The position numbers were made by a program, and so were the translations under genes. This document shows, in pieces, positions 1 through 10,092 of a DNA stretch of 64,000 nt; positions within the stretch are counted from its first letter, which is position 1, and each line of letters starts with the position of its first letter. The notes beneath the pieces are model-generated. The model saw only the letters and a program-made list of their open reading frames with translations. It was not told the origin of the DNA and ran no database searches. The DNA comes from Astragalus membranaceus (Eukaryota > Streptophyta > Magnoliopsida > Fabales > Fabaceae), in assembly GCA_039519185.1 (NCBI GenBank), contig CM076847.1, forward strand, positions 78,591,100 to 78,655,099, given 5' to 3'.

Positions 1-27
1 GTGTTGTGAGTTTGTTCATAGATTCAT

Positions 28-128
28 CCTTTTTTGTTAGAGGGGAGGGGGGGCGGGATTCGAACCCCATGCGCCTACATTTTCACCAACAATGTCCCTT
101 TCACTCAACCATGTGAGCTAGGACACGT
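28..128 (-). mobile_element. tRNA-derived SINE fragment
   Basis: Read on the minus strand, positions 108-121 resemble a polymerase III box A (TAGCTCACATGGTT) and positions 55-68 a box B (GGTTCGAATCC). This arrangement is typical of the tRNA-like head of plant SINEs. A G/C-rich stretch and a short T run (A tail on the minus strand) lie at 31-60. It cannot fold as a proper tRNA: the box spacing is right but the acceptor arms do not pair. The flanking duplication is not visible because the element lies at the window edge. Confidence 0.55.
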
Positions 129-1069
129 TTTTTCAATGTTCAATTTGAATTGTTTTTGATGTATTCTCCAAATTTGAATGTATAAATATTTTTTTAGTCA
201 AGAAAAAAGAAAATTGAAAGACTGAAATTGCTAAAATTTTTTTTAAAAAAAATACACTAAAATTGCTAAACTAAACAAGTTGAGACTAAAATCCAATTAA
301 ACTATTTTATTATATTAAACTTTTTCACCCCCCGCTTCGATTGATTTTTGGATCCATCCTGGATGAAGCTTGACTTTTAGTTTGGATGTAAAGTTACTAT
401 AAAATTTTAGCTTATAGATGAACTTGACTTTTAGTTTAGCTGTATAGTTAAATTTCAAACATCAATTTTACTAGTATAATTTGTTCACTATAAAATCAAT
501 AGTTGAGCTTTTTAATATCGTCTTTCGGTGTTTTTAAAACGCATTCCATCTATAATGAATTCTCTCTTTTTGTATTACATGTTCATGAATCTTTTTTGAA
601 GCAGTGTTCTTGAAATTATAAATAAGAACATGGCCTACTATATACTTTTGCATAAACATAAATATTCAATTTATATCCATTGATTCATGTTCCTGGTTGT
701 TACAATTCATTCAATAGGTAAAAGAAGCTTGAATATTTTTAACTTATAGATGAAGCTTTGACTTTCAGTACCCTAGATGCATGTGGAGTTAAATTCCAAA
801 CATAAGTTTTTCTACTATAAAATTTTAGCTTATGGATGAAGCTTAGACTTTTAGTTTAGCTGTAGAATCAAATTCCAAACACATGTTTTTCTACTATAAT
901 ATTATTATTCATCATTTCAATAGGTTAGATTTTTAATATTGTCTTTCTGTGTTTTTTTTTTGGTTACAAAATTTAAGGCGAGGGAATGGCGTTTCAATAC
1001 AAGACACAAACAAACTTTCGAGCTCTTTAAGAGCTTACAATGAGAATTATATTTACCTCACCTTAAAAG

Positions 1070-1525
1070 TGTGTTTGGACTAGAAGAGAAAGAGGGAGGA
1101 GAGAGTGAGAGAAGAGAGAAAAATGTGAGAAATAGAGTAGATTTGGGTGTTGTTTGGCTTAAGGAAAATAAAAGAGAAATAGGGGAAAGAGAGTTGCGTC
1201 TCTTAGTTTGATTGAAGCGAAAGATATATAGAAGAGAGAAAGAGTACTAGTTTTCAAAGGACAAAAATACCCCAATGTGTTTGATTTAATTTTTTTTAAT
1301 TTATTTAACTTAATAGTTATTTTAATTATTTAATTAAATTAGCTAAATATTTATTTTAATTAGCTATATAATTATTTTAAATTTAATCATTTAATTAGTT
1401 AAATATTTATTTTAGTTTTTTAATTTAATTAAATAATAAAAAAGAATTAGGAAATTGGGGTGATAAAGTGAGGGTAAAATGATAAAAACATAATTATTGA
1501 GTATTTTCTCCTCACTTTCTTCCCA
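1070..1525. mobile_element. Purine-rich MITE-like region
   Basis: The left part (GTTTGGACTAGAAGAGAAAG and following GA-rich DNA) and the right end (TTTCTCCTCACTTTCTTCCC) are roughly complementary. This is the same style as the small hAT-like MITE at 56506-56682. The interior is AT-rich (TTTAATTA motifs). The boundaries are uncertain and no target-site duplication was resolved. Confidence 0.3.
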
Positions 1526-1534
1526 CAACTTTTT

Positions 1535-1785
1535 TAATTTCGCAAATTTGGTCCTTCAATTTTCTCAATTTAGCGATATTGGTCCATTTTTTTTATTTTG
1601 CCTTTGGTCTCACAAAATCGTAGATTGTGCATTATTTGTCTCCCACTTTCTAATAATTCAATATTTTTAAGGACCAAAAGTGCAAAAAATCAAAAAAATT
1701 GAAGGACCAAAAGTGAATTCAAAACGTATAGAAACCGAAATCGCCTTATTAAGAAAATTGGGAGACCCATTTCGCAAAAAAAAAT
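1535..1785. mobile_element. Fold-back (MITE-like) inverted repeat
   Basis: The left arm contains TTCGCAAATTTGGTCCTTCA and TTTAGCGATATTGGTCC. The right arm, read in reverse complement, contains TTGCGAAATGGGTCTCCCA and AAGGCGATTTCGGTT. The arms align imperfectly over about 50 bp around a roughly 150-bp loop that itself has 'GGACCAAAAGTG' repeats. This is typical of an old Mutator-type MITE; no flanking duplication was identified. Confidence 0.45.
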
Positions 1786-2755
1786 AAAAATAATCCAAAA
1801 TTGTGAAAATAAAACATTTTGGAAGCTAAAAATGCAATTAAACCATTTTATTATGTTAAACTTTTTCGCCCCGACTTTGATTGGATTCTGGATCCATGCC
1901 CAGATGAAACTTGACTTTTAGTTTATATGTAGAGTTAAATTCCAAACATTGGTTTTTCTACTATAAAAAATTAGCTTATAGATGAAACTTGACTTTTAGT
2001 TGAGTTGTAGGATTGAGTCCTAATAATCGGTGTTTTTATTGAGACTTGGGCTATGGAAGAGGTTATTTATAGGTTGGATTAAGGTACTCACCGAATACAA
2101 AGCCTACTATGACGCACCAAACGTCAAGAAAGGAATATAGAGTCTCGTTAAACCTTCTGATGCAAAACCCTTTTTAGGGAAAAAAAACTTCAAGAAGGAA
2201 AAATAGTACACCCCCTAAATTTATTGATAAAAAAAGGAAAATAAACATAAAACATGGGGGACTAAACCGATACTTATGAGCATAAACAAAATTATAACCG
2301 AAAGGAAATAAAAACAATCCTATAAAAGTATCCAAAAGCATCACTATAATGACTATCGTTCCAACCAGGTTTGCCCCAAATTCATTAACAATCATTTGCA
2401 GCACACCAACAATATGAAGTAAAAAAAAACGCAATCCATCAAAAGGAAGAACACTAAACTCATGAAAGGAATTAGCAAAACCTGTAGCTAGGCAAACGTA
2501 ACATGTTCAGGAAAAAATCCTTGGGAATGTAGGTAAGAATAAGATCCCACAAAATAAAACCACTTAAATTATTTTCATTATCTACAAGCTCATCAGCGCA
2601 GACATTACCTTCTCTATAAATGTGAGTGCAAACAAACTTTATTTGCCTAGTCAAGTGTAACCAGTTATTTCATATGTTTCTAAGCTTTCAATGAACTAAT
2701 TTACAATTTTTGAAAGGAGAAATCACTAAGTGAGAATTAACATAATACTTAGATA

Positions 2756-3072
2756 GGCTAAAGTGCTCCCGGGGTCCCTTATCTTTATTTAAAGTAACGA
2801 ATTAGTCCTTTATGTTTTTTTTGTCCCAAATAAGTCCTTTATCTTTCAAATTTTTGACACATAAATCCTTTTCCGTTAACAGTGCTGATTTATGTGTCAA
2901 AAAAAAAGGATTTATGTGTTAAAAATTTGAAACATAAAGGACTGATTTGGGACAGAAAAGGATTTATGTGTCAAAAATTTAAAACATAAAGGACTGATTT
3001 GGGACAAAAAAAAGATAAAGGACCAAATCGTTACTTTAAATAAAGATAAGGGACCCCGGGAGCACTTTAGCC
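2756..3072. mobile_element. MULE-type MITE with 10-bp target-site duplication
   Basis: Near-perfect terminal inverted repeats start GGCTAAAGTGCTCCCGGGG and extend roughly 60 bp, through CTTTATTTAAAGTAACG. The element is flanked by the direct repeat TACTTAGATA at 2746-2755 and 3073-3082 (9 or 10 bp depending on where the TIR is cut). The interior is non-coding, with repeated AAAGGACTGATTTGGGACA. A TSD of 9-10 bp and long TIRs point to the Mutator superfamily. It lies about 120 bp upstream of the Asp-rich gene and its right end is close to that promoter. Confidence 0.8.
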
Positions 3073-3236
3073 TACTTAGATATATAGCATGTTAAATTGA
3101 TGGAAATGAAATTTCATTCCCGTGTGCAACACTTGGAGTAACAAACTGTTACTATTTTATTTAATAGTAGTATGTAAAATTAAATAACATAGAATTGATG
3201 ATCTTGATTAAAACATTTTTACTGTTTAATTTTCCC

Positions 3237-3244
3237 TATAAATA
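3237..3244 (+). promoter_or_regulatory. TATA box of the Asp-rich gene
   Basis: TATAAATA lies 41 bp upstream of the chosen start codon at 3285. Flanking sequence from about 3150 is shared with the region before the truncated second copy (about 57680-57827), which has TATACATA in the same place, so this is a conserved promoter. Confidence 0.65.
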
Positions 3245-3284
3245 CTTTCCCCATTCTTTCCATTTTTTCATTAGAAGCCGAGGC

Positions 3285-3535
3285 ATGGCATCTTCACACC
3301 CACTCGCACTACTCCTACTTGGAGTGGTGTTGCTAACCACTCTAGTTTTGGCTAATGACAAGCCACCTACGCATGATCAAATGCCACTGGACATGACTGA
3401 CCAACCAGACCAAATGTTGCCCATGGAGGAGGAGTCACCCATAACTGAGCAACCAATCGAAACGCTACATTGGAACCCCGCACCACCTATGGACATTTCA
3501 CCCCCGGATTATGATGGCGAAGATGACAATGGTGG

Positions 3536-3585
<50 letters not shown>

Positions 3586-3632
3586 AAGATGACGACTATT
3601 ACGATCAAAATTTCCAGCAACCTCCTCAATGA
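3285..3632 (+). CDS. Small secreted Asp-rich acidic protein (unknown function)
   Basis: The protein is 115 residues. The start was set at the ATG at 3285, not the upstream one at 3195, for three reasons: a TATA box sits at 3237-3244, the next 24 residues form a clean signal peptide (hydrophobic core LALLLLGVVLLTTLVLA, cleavage after LANA/LAN-like), and the truncated homologue at 57828 starts at the same point. The mature part is very acidic and Pro/Met-rich (DQMPLDMTDQPDQM repeats), then has a run of 12 Asp encoded by a (GAT)n microsatellite, four Gly and an EDDDYYDQNF tail. No cysteines and no known domain are visible. Secretion to the apoplast and cation binding are inferences from composition. 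A likely polyadenylation signal AATAAA lies at 3655-3660. I do not recognise the family. Confidence 0.6.
3537..3572 (+). repeat. (GAT)12 microsatellite coding poly-Asp
   Basis: Twelve perfect GAT codons lie inside the acidic protein and are followed by GGT codons. Length polymorphism here would change the Asp-tract length without shifting the frame. Confidence 0.85.
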
Positions 3633-3654
3633 AGCGAAGAACCATCTAAAAATT

Positions 3655-4484
3655 AATAAACAACATGCAGCATGGTGTAATCTGGTATACTAAAAACAGG
3701 AGTAATATATTCCTTTCTCGTATGAAATTTTCCTTTCTGAATTTCCATTTTCACTTTTATTATATTTAAAAATAAATCTCTTGAAAGATGTGAAGTACAT
3801 TAATGTGGCTCAATGTAATATCTTCCATTTTGATTTCAACTACTATATATATACTGTAATGTCCATTGCCATTGTTTGTTTCCATATATAGATTCATCAC
3901 TTTTTATCATGCTTATATATACTGTACAATGCAAATACTAATTACACAAAGATTGATTCACCTATAACAAACTGTCATATGTATAATAGCTAGATTGAAA
4001 CCTTCCAAATTAATCATGGAAATTTAAACCACCATTTTTTATTTGGATTGCTAGTTTATCCAAACAAAGCCAATTTATACTTCTTTGATCCATCCCTAAT
4101 AAAAAGAATCAACATTTTTTCTATACTTCTGTGACCTTGTGCTTCATATTTTTGATAAGAGAGGAAAAACCCTCAGCACATCAAATATATAAGTAAGGTG
4201 ACCATGTGTCTCATGTGTCATGTCCATGCCGAAGTCCCTTTTTCAACCTAGCTGATGAGTATGAAAACTTCCTGGTAAATTTTGGGTTTTAAAGATAGTC
4301 CAAATTGTACTGCTGGGTAGATACTATTGTCCAAAATTAAGTAGAATTTTAAATTCAAATTTTAACCATAGCCTATTATATTATAATATAATAATAGGTT
4401 TGATTTATTAATTTACTTTAGTGAAATTCGTCACTTGATCATACATTAAAACGCACATAACTTATTGTATCAATATTGGACAGA
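3655..4484. other. Non-coding spacer
   Basis: AT-rich DNA between the Asp-rich gene's polyadenylation signal (AATAAA, 3655-3660) and the CACTA element. No ORF, RNA gene or clear repeat was seen. Confidence 0.6.
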
Positions 4485-4504
4485 CACTACAATAAAATGC
4501 AGTA

Positions 4505-4810
4505 TTAGCGACAACTTTTAGTGTGGGATACCAAATCCATCGCTAAATCCCTTAGCGACGGATTTAGCGACTGCCAAATCCGTCGCTACTAGACGCGCCA
4601 TTTTTTTTAAAAAATTCAAATCCGTCGCTAACAGGAAATTCCGTCGCTAACGCTGACGTGACCGTTGGCAGACCTTGGAAATCGTAAGATTCCCAAATCC
4701 GTCGCTAATCCCCAAATCCGTCGCTATTTTTCCGTCGCTAATGTTTGGGAATGCGTGAAATTTAAATCCGCCGCTAATGTTCAAATCCGTCGCTAAATAT
4801 CCCTCGCTAA
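4505..4810. repeat. CACTA left subterminal repeat array
   Basis: More than ten copies of a motif close to AATCCGTCGCTAA, in direct and inverted orientation, follow the left terminus. The right end has the same motif at about 20075-20325. Confidence 0.85.
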
Positions 4811-5387
4811 TTTTAATTAAATTTTCCTATTCCATAACACACTCTTCTCTCACCATTCACTCTCACTCACTCACTCTCACCTCACTCACACTTCCCTCCG
4901 TCGCAGCACGCCACCACCACCCATTCCCTTCCCTCCGTCGCAGCAAGTAACGCCACCATTCTCTCTTCTCTCACATTTCACTTTCTTTCCTCTTCTCCAT
5001 TCTTTTCTCAAAACAGCGAACCACACCACGACCGTCTACGCCACCACCGTCCACGCTACCAAGGTTTGTTTGTTCTCACTCTTCTCTCTCTTTCTCTCTC
5101 TCTCCGAACCTTCTCTCTATTTCTCTCTAATCGTTTATCTCTCTCATTCCTCACCATAGGCACAAATCTATTTCTTACCACCCACCAGAGTTCGCACAGT
5201 TACCGGACAGCCACCGCACCGGAGTTCGCATAGGCACAAAACGGTTAGTTTTTATTTATTTTTGTTTTTAGGAAGTTTGGAGAAGTCAGAAATTCAAAGC
5301 CAGAAATTCAATACCAGGAAGTTTGGAGAAGTCAGAAATTCAAAGCCAATGTTGGAAAAGCGAAGGAAAATCAGAATTCAGAAAAGG

Positions 5388-5635
5388 GTGACTCATTTCA
5401 CACTTGTGGCTCCGTCAACCAAGCTCAGCATGCTATGAGATTGGTAGGTTTTTTTAAAAATATTTGTACTATTTTAGTTTAGTTAGGGCGATTAGTTACC
5501 AATATTTGAGAATTTGTTTCATTTTTACAGAGTAAGAAGGCTGGACCCCCTCTTACTATTGCTGAGCTGCATAGGGCCACACATGTCAGGAAGGATACCC
5601 AGACTTATGTTTATGAGCGCTCGAGGACCACTCAA
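5388..5635 (+). pseudogene. CACTA Transposase_24-type gene, 5' exons
   Basis: Two exons can be read. The first is about 5388-5446, with residues like GSVNQAQHAMRL, followed by a GTAGGT donor. The second is 5531-5635, with residues like PPLTIAELHRATHVRKD and ending RTTQ. The pattern matches the plant Ptta/En/Spm 'Transposase_24' family, where a GSxxxAxHxxxL segment and an ELHxxTHxRKDxxYVxERS segment occur in this order. The family accompanies CACTA elements and its role is unclear. The second exon ends at a GTAAAT donor, and the LTR element inserted exactly across that donor. The 3' exon resumes at 19289 in the same phase. The true 5' start is not resolved. Confidence 0.65.
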
Positions 5636-5636
5636 G

Positions 5637-5641
5637 TAAAT
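5637..5641 (+). repeat. Target-site duplication TAAAT (left)
   Basis: TAAAT precedes the left LTR and recurs at 19203-19207 after the right LTR, proving a single retrotransposon insertion between them. Confidence 0.95.
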
Positions 5642-7093
5642 TGATAACTCTATTTCATATAGGTTATTTATGCTCTTAATACTTAAGTCAAGCTCACTTC
5701 TCAAGTAATTCTAGTACTTAAATATGTGAATATATGAATATTAGAGTAAATACAGGTTATAAGTCAATTCCCTAAACCTTGGGCATAATCAATGCCTTTG
5801 TGAATACGTTTGATGTTTTGCTTTAGCGCTGCAGCGGTATGCTATCAAGGAGACGCTACAACGTTATATGGCGGCTGACCATTGAGATATTTTTGTGACC
5901 ACTTGAGGATATGATGAGTCATCACCCTTATCTCTTTTTCTCAGCTGGATATTTTGACTTCCAAGTGGATATATACTAAATTACACTTGGCGCCTCCTAA
6001 ATGGAACCCATGTGATAGTTGGTGAACTCCATCATTAGCACTTTTTGTAAAGTAACTTAAGGATAATATCTAAGTTTTATAATCATGATTTAATATTATT
6101 ATTTTATTAATACTTGGTTAGTTTAGATTAGAATAGAATGCTTCATAAGGTAGTAACATACGTAGATAGAGAGTAACTTGGAAGAAGAACCACTTGTGAC
6201 ATAGTAGCTTTTCTCCATTGTTATTCCACTCTTAAGCTTTTATTTTTAGGATAGTTTTCTAGTCTTCATTCAAGGTTTTGCTCACGCCTCAACTTCATCC
6301 TTCGTATGCTACTTGGGATCATTGGAGTGTATCTTTTGCAACCACTCTTCTCTTGTCTTCTTACGGTAATACACACTCTCTAGTTGTATTATGTTGATGG
6401 AGCTTGTGATGAGCTAACTTTGTTATAGTTGGATTGTTCTTGGTGTGTAATGAACCTTGAGTAACTTTTGTATAATATTATGATGTTTGTGTTTTATTCC
6501 TTGTGTCATAATGCTTTCAATCTTGGTTTGGGAATGATGAACTAAAACAAGGTAACTTTGTGGGTACAGACATGGTTCACAAAGAGAACTCAAGGAATGA
6601 TATGAATGAAAACCCTTTAAAGACATTTAAAGGAAGTACTACTTAACTCTAGACATAGGGGAGTAATAGTTCATAAGGCAAATGTTGTAAGAGCTTAATA
6701 TACAGGGGTAAAACTTATTTTAGAGCCTAGACATAGGAGTCTTGTAACATAACCCTGACGATAGTGACTGAAAGGCACGCCACCAAGGTGCTACAGCGTT
6801 TACGGATTCTAAAGCGCTACAGCGTCTAAATATTATTTGAACATTACTCTTGGGAATTTACACAACTACTGAGCTATCCAACTCACCTTTAAATACTTCA
6901 AATTAATATTGTTTTATCACAACTTATCATGTTTACAACTCCTTACTTGTATTTGTTACTCAACTCTTTTCACTAAGCTTCTAATCACTTAAACTTCTTA
7001 GATTAATTCAAATCCCTGTGGGAACGAACTTTACATATCATTATATTACTTGTTGCGATTGTGTATACTTGCACATCTACTCTTTGCACAACA
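5642..7093 (+). repeat. Left LTR of the Athila-like element
   Basis: 1452 bp, starting TGATAACTCTATTTC and ending TTTGCACAACA. It carries CGCTGCAGCG-type palindromes at 5827, 5854, 6789 and 6815. It aligns with 17741-19202 with few substitutions and a few small indels, so insertion is relatively recent. Confidence 0.93.
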
Positions 7094-7099
7094 AGTTTT

Positions 7100-7118
7100 T
7101 GGCGTCGATGCCGGGGAT
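7100..7118 (+). other. Primer-binding site (tRNA-Asp type)
   Basis: TGGCGTCGATGCCGGGGAT lies 6 bp after the left LTR. It is complementary, with two mismatches, to the 3' end of plant tRNA-Asp, the usual primer for Athila elements. Confidence 0.8.
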
Positions 7119-7216
7119 TGCATTTAATTTTCATTGTTTAAGTTTTTAGTAAACTTAGTGCCTATTTTACTCTGGTGTGTTTTTTCTTGTTGCTGCAGCA
7201 GTAAGCGCTACAGCGT

Positions 7217-9326
7217 ATGCCCAGGTCTCAACCACCAGAATTTGAACCATACTCAGAACCAGATAGAAGGTTCGGGAAACTAAGACATCTTCAAAGACTC
7301 AGACCCACCATGTCAGAACATAGTCAGAGGACCACTTCTGGTAGAGCTACCACTCCACGTGGAAGATCTAATTCTGGTAGAGGAGGGACTGAACCAGGTG
7401 GAAGGGGTAGAGGTAGACATCATCAGCCACCCACTCCCACCTTACATGACCAAGAGGACTGGTACAGACATCAATTCACAAAAGAAGGACCTGCTCAAAT
7501 GGTAAATGACAGGGATAGACCAATGAGGGACTATGCTGTGTTTGATCCACAAACATTGGAGACAAGCATAGCAAGGCCTACTCTCCATACAGCTCAGTTT
7601 GAATTCAAACCTACGATGTTCCAAATATTGCAAACAGTGGGACAGTTTGGTGGTGCTCCTCAAGAGGACCCATATTTACACTTGAAGCAATTTTTGGAAG
7701 TCTGCGGTAACTTCATCATTCCAGGGGTAAGTGATGATGCATTCAGATTAAAACTTTTTCCTTATTCCTTGAAGGATAGAGCAAAGGCCTGGTTAACTTC
7801 TCTAGAGCCTAACTCTATCCATACTTAGAATGAAATGGCTGAGAAATTCTTAGCAAAATATTTTCCTCCAAGTAAGAATGCAATAATGAGGAATGAGGTT
7901 ACTGCATTCAGACAAAAAGATGCTGAAACACTGTTTGAAGCATGGGAGAGATGGAAGGAGCTGTTAAGAAGGTGCCCTCATCATGGTATACCTGTGATTA
8001 TCCAAATGGAGAACAATGGACTAGACCCAACAACCAGACAAATGTTGAAAACCTCCTACAATGAGGCATGTGAGCTGATTGATGATATTGCAACAAATAG
8101 TTATCAATGGCCCACAGAAAGGTTAGCTCAGCAGAAGAAGGTAGCTGGTGTGTATGAAATAAGTGAAGTTTCTGCTCTATCTGCATAGGTTGCCTCTCAC
8201 TAACATGATAAAATCTATGAGCACATCAAACGCTCTAGCGGTTACCGCTGCAGCAGCACGTGAACCAACAGTGGGCGTTATTGAGCAAGCCTCTCCAGGG
8301 TCAGTAAGCTGTGTATATTGTGGAGGAGAGCATTTGTATGAAGAATGTCCTGGTAATCCTGTCTCTGTGAACTTTGTGGGTTTCAACAAAAATAATAATC
8401 CTTATTCAAATACATATAATCCTGGTTGGAAGAATCACCCAAATTTCAGATGGGGAGCCAACAACGCTACAACACCTAACTATAGTGCTCCAGCAAACCC
8501 ACCAGGATTCCCTGCTCCAAACTACCAAAGACAGAATACCCCTGTTGTAGATAATTCACTGGAAGGATCGATGAAAAGCTTTATGAGTGATTGCAAGACA
8601 ACTCTGAAAACTCATGAAGCTTCCATTAAGAATCTGGAAGTTCAGATGGGGCAGATGGCTAATGTCCTTTCCCAAAGAGTTAGTGGATCATTACCATCCA
8701 CTACATAAGCCCCAACTTCAAATACTACAGGGAAGGAGCATGTAAAAGCTATATCTTTAAGGAGTGGGAAAGATTTGGTAGGACCATCAACTGTTTCAGA
8801 TGATGAAAAAATAAAAAATTCTGAAAAACAAAAAGAACCTGCAACAGACGCTACAGCGCCTAAACCTAACGCTGCAGCGCCTGTTGCTGAAAAGATACCA
8901 CCACCACCCAAAATTATCCCAACATATCCTGATCCTCCATACCCTCAAAGACTTCGAAAGGCTCATGAAGACAAGAAATTTAACAAATTCCTAGAAGTCC
9001 TTAAACAGTTGCACATTAATGTCCCTTTGGTGGAGGCTCTTCAACAAATGCCCAACTATGCAAAGTTTATGAAGGATGTGCTTACTAAGAGGAGGAGACT
9101 TGGGGAATTTGAAACAATAGCAATGACTGGGGAGTGCAGCATGTTGATGCAGAACAAGCTCCCACCCAAATCAAATGATCATGGCAATTTTACTATACCA
9201 TGCTCAATTGGAAATTTTTACTCTGGCCGTGCTCTATGTGATTTGGGAGCCAGCATAAATCTTATGCCCAAGTCCATATACACATAGCTAGGAGTGGGGA
9301 CTGCCAGACCTACCTCACTTACACTG
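7217..9326 (+). pseudogene. Athila-like gag and start of protease, broken
   Basis: The reading begins at ATG 7217, two bases after a CGCTACAGCG palindrome. The first ~200 codons are a basic RG/GR-rich head followed by the Athila capsid region (QFGGAPQEDPYLHLKQF, KLFPYSLKDRAKAWL). Breaks: TAG at 7826-7828 where the family has Trp; TAG at 8186-8188 with a one-frame change nearby; TAA at 8706-8708; TAG at 9285-9287. A zinc knuckle CX2CX3HX4C is at 8310-8348. The segment 8775-9287 ends with the aspartic-protease active-site motif CDLGASINLMP. Coding is then cut by the solo LTR at 9327 and resumes at 12107. Several stops look like C-to-T (CAG/CAA/TGG) decay. It would assemble virus-like particles if intact. 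Confidence 0.85.
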
Positions 9327-9670
9327 TGTCATACCCCAATTTTGTCCGGCTTAGGTCCATACCTTAATTTTCCACACAAAAATAAATTATGCATTGCATT
9401 TTGGGTCCTAGAAACCATTCCAAAGTTTTTGAAATCATTTTTAGGGTTAGAATGCACTTTTTTTGGGAAATTAGGGTTTTTAGGGTAAAAAAGGGCATTT
9501 TGGTCATTTCTCACAAAAGGGCTTATAAAAATAATTTTGCATGAAAATATTTTTTAAACCTCATGCATGCAAGATAAAATAGGGCAAGCACATGTGTTAT
9601 GAAAATATTTTTATGCATATAATATATTCTTGACGAATAAGGAAGTTGTCCATGTTTTTAGGAAGGCACT

Positions 9671-10050
9671 CAATCGATTACATCATATCCTTCATTCAAG
9701 CAAATAATCGATTATTCCACTCCTTTCAGTCAGGAGCATAATCGATTATTCACTCCTCTCCATACAGGCCAATAATCGATTATCACCTATTAAGGAAGCA
9801 ACTAATCGATTATGCCATCTTTTAAACTAAGCCTATAATCGATTATGAAGTATTTTTGGAAAGTGTCAACATATTTTTGAAGCACCTAATCGATTATACC
9901 AAGGCTATAATCGATTATCCTCCTGAAAATAGTCAAGAGCATAATCGATTATTGACTCTAAAACCCAAGGCACATAATCGATTATTGAATCTGAGATCCA
10001 GAGCACATAATCGATTATGCATACCAAGTGTTTTTCAACATAATCGATTA
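9671..10050 (+). repeat. Array of 12 TAATCGATTA palindromes
   Basis: Cores start at 9671 (first base C instead of T), 9705, 9739, 9773, 9803, 9836, 9887, 9908, 9942, 9975, 10008 and 10041. Spacings are 34, 34, 34, 30, 33, 51, 21, 34, 33, 33 and 33 bp. The sequence between cores is not conserved. The last copy ends 34 bp before the LTR's TATA box. Confidence 0.95.
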
Positions 10051-10084
10051 GCCTATTTCCTAAAATAGATCAAATTTGATTTCC

Positions 10085-10092
10085 TATAAATA
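10085..10092 (+). promoter_or_regulatory. TATA box of the solo LTR
   Basis: TATAAATA follows the palindrome array, in the usual U3 position for an LTR promoter. Confidence 0.65.

Larger units (their letters stand above)
280..2010. repeat. Direct repeat pair with internal ~80-bp units
   Basis: About 190 bp at 280-470 recurs in the same orientation at 1826-2010. Both copies begin with a run ending in ATTAAAC, pass through a GATTGG/GATCCAT segment and continue with GATGAAGCTTGACTTTTAG. The unit 'CTTGACTTTTAGTTTA...AAATTCCAAACAT...TTCTACTATAAAATTTTAGCTTA' is also repeated within the block at about 363-500 and 745-905. No coding capacity is visible. This could be the remains of LTRs or of a tandem satellite-like repeat; no terminal TG/CA or target-site duplication was found. 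Confidence 0.5.

Noticed and set aside
55..125. tRNA-like boxes A and B on the minus strand
   Set aside because: Acceptor and anticodon stems do not pair and an A/T tail is present; best read as a SINE, not a tRNA gene.
3511..3693. Overlapping ORF with a poly-Met run
   Set aside because: Frame-shifted reading of the (GAT)n tract (ATG repeats); no promoter or independent support.
6423..6626. Identical 67-codon minus-strand ORF here and at 18518-18721
   Set aside because: It lies in the two LTR copies, so its repetition reflects LTR identity, not a conserved gene.
9671..10050. CRISPR-like array of regularly spaced short repeats
   Set aside because: The repeats are 10-bp palindromes in an LTR of a plant genome, with no cas genes; CRISPR is not applicable.
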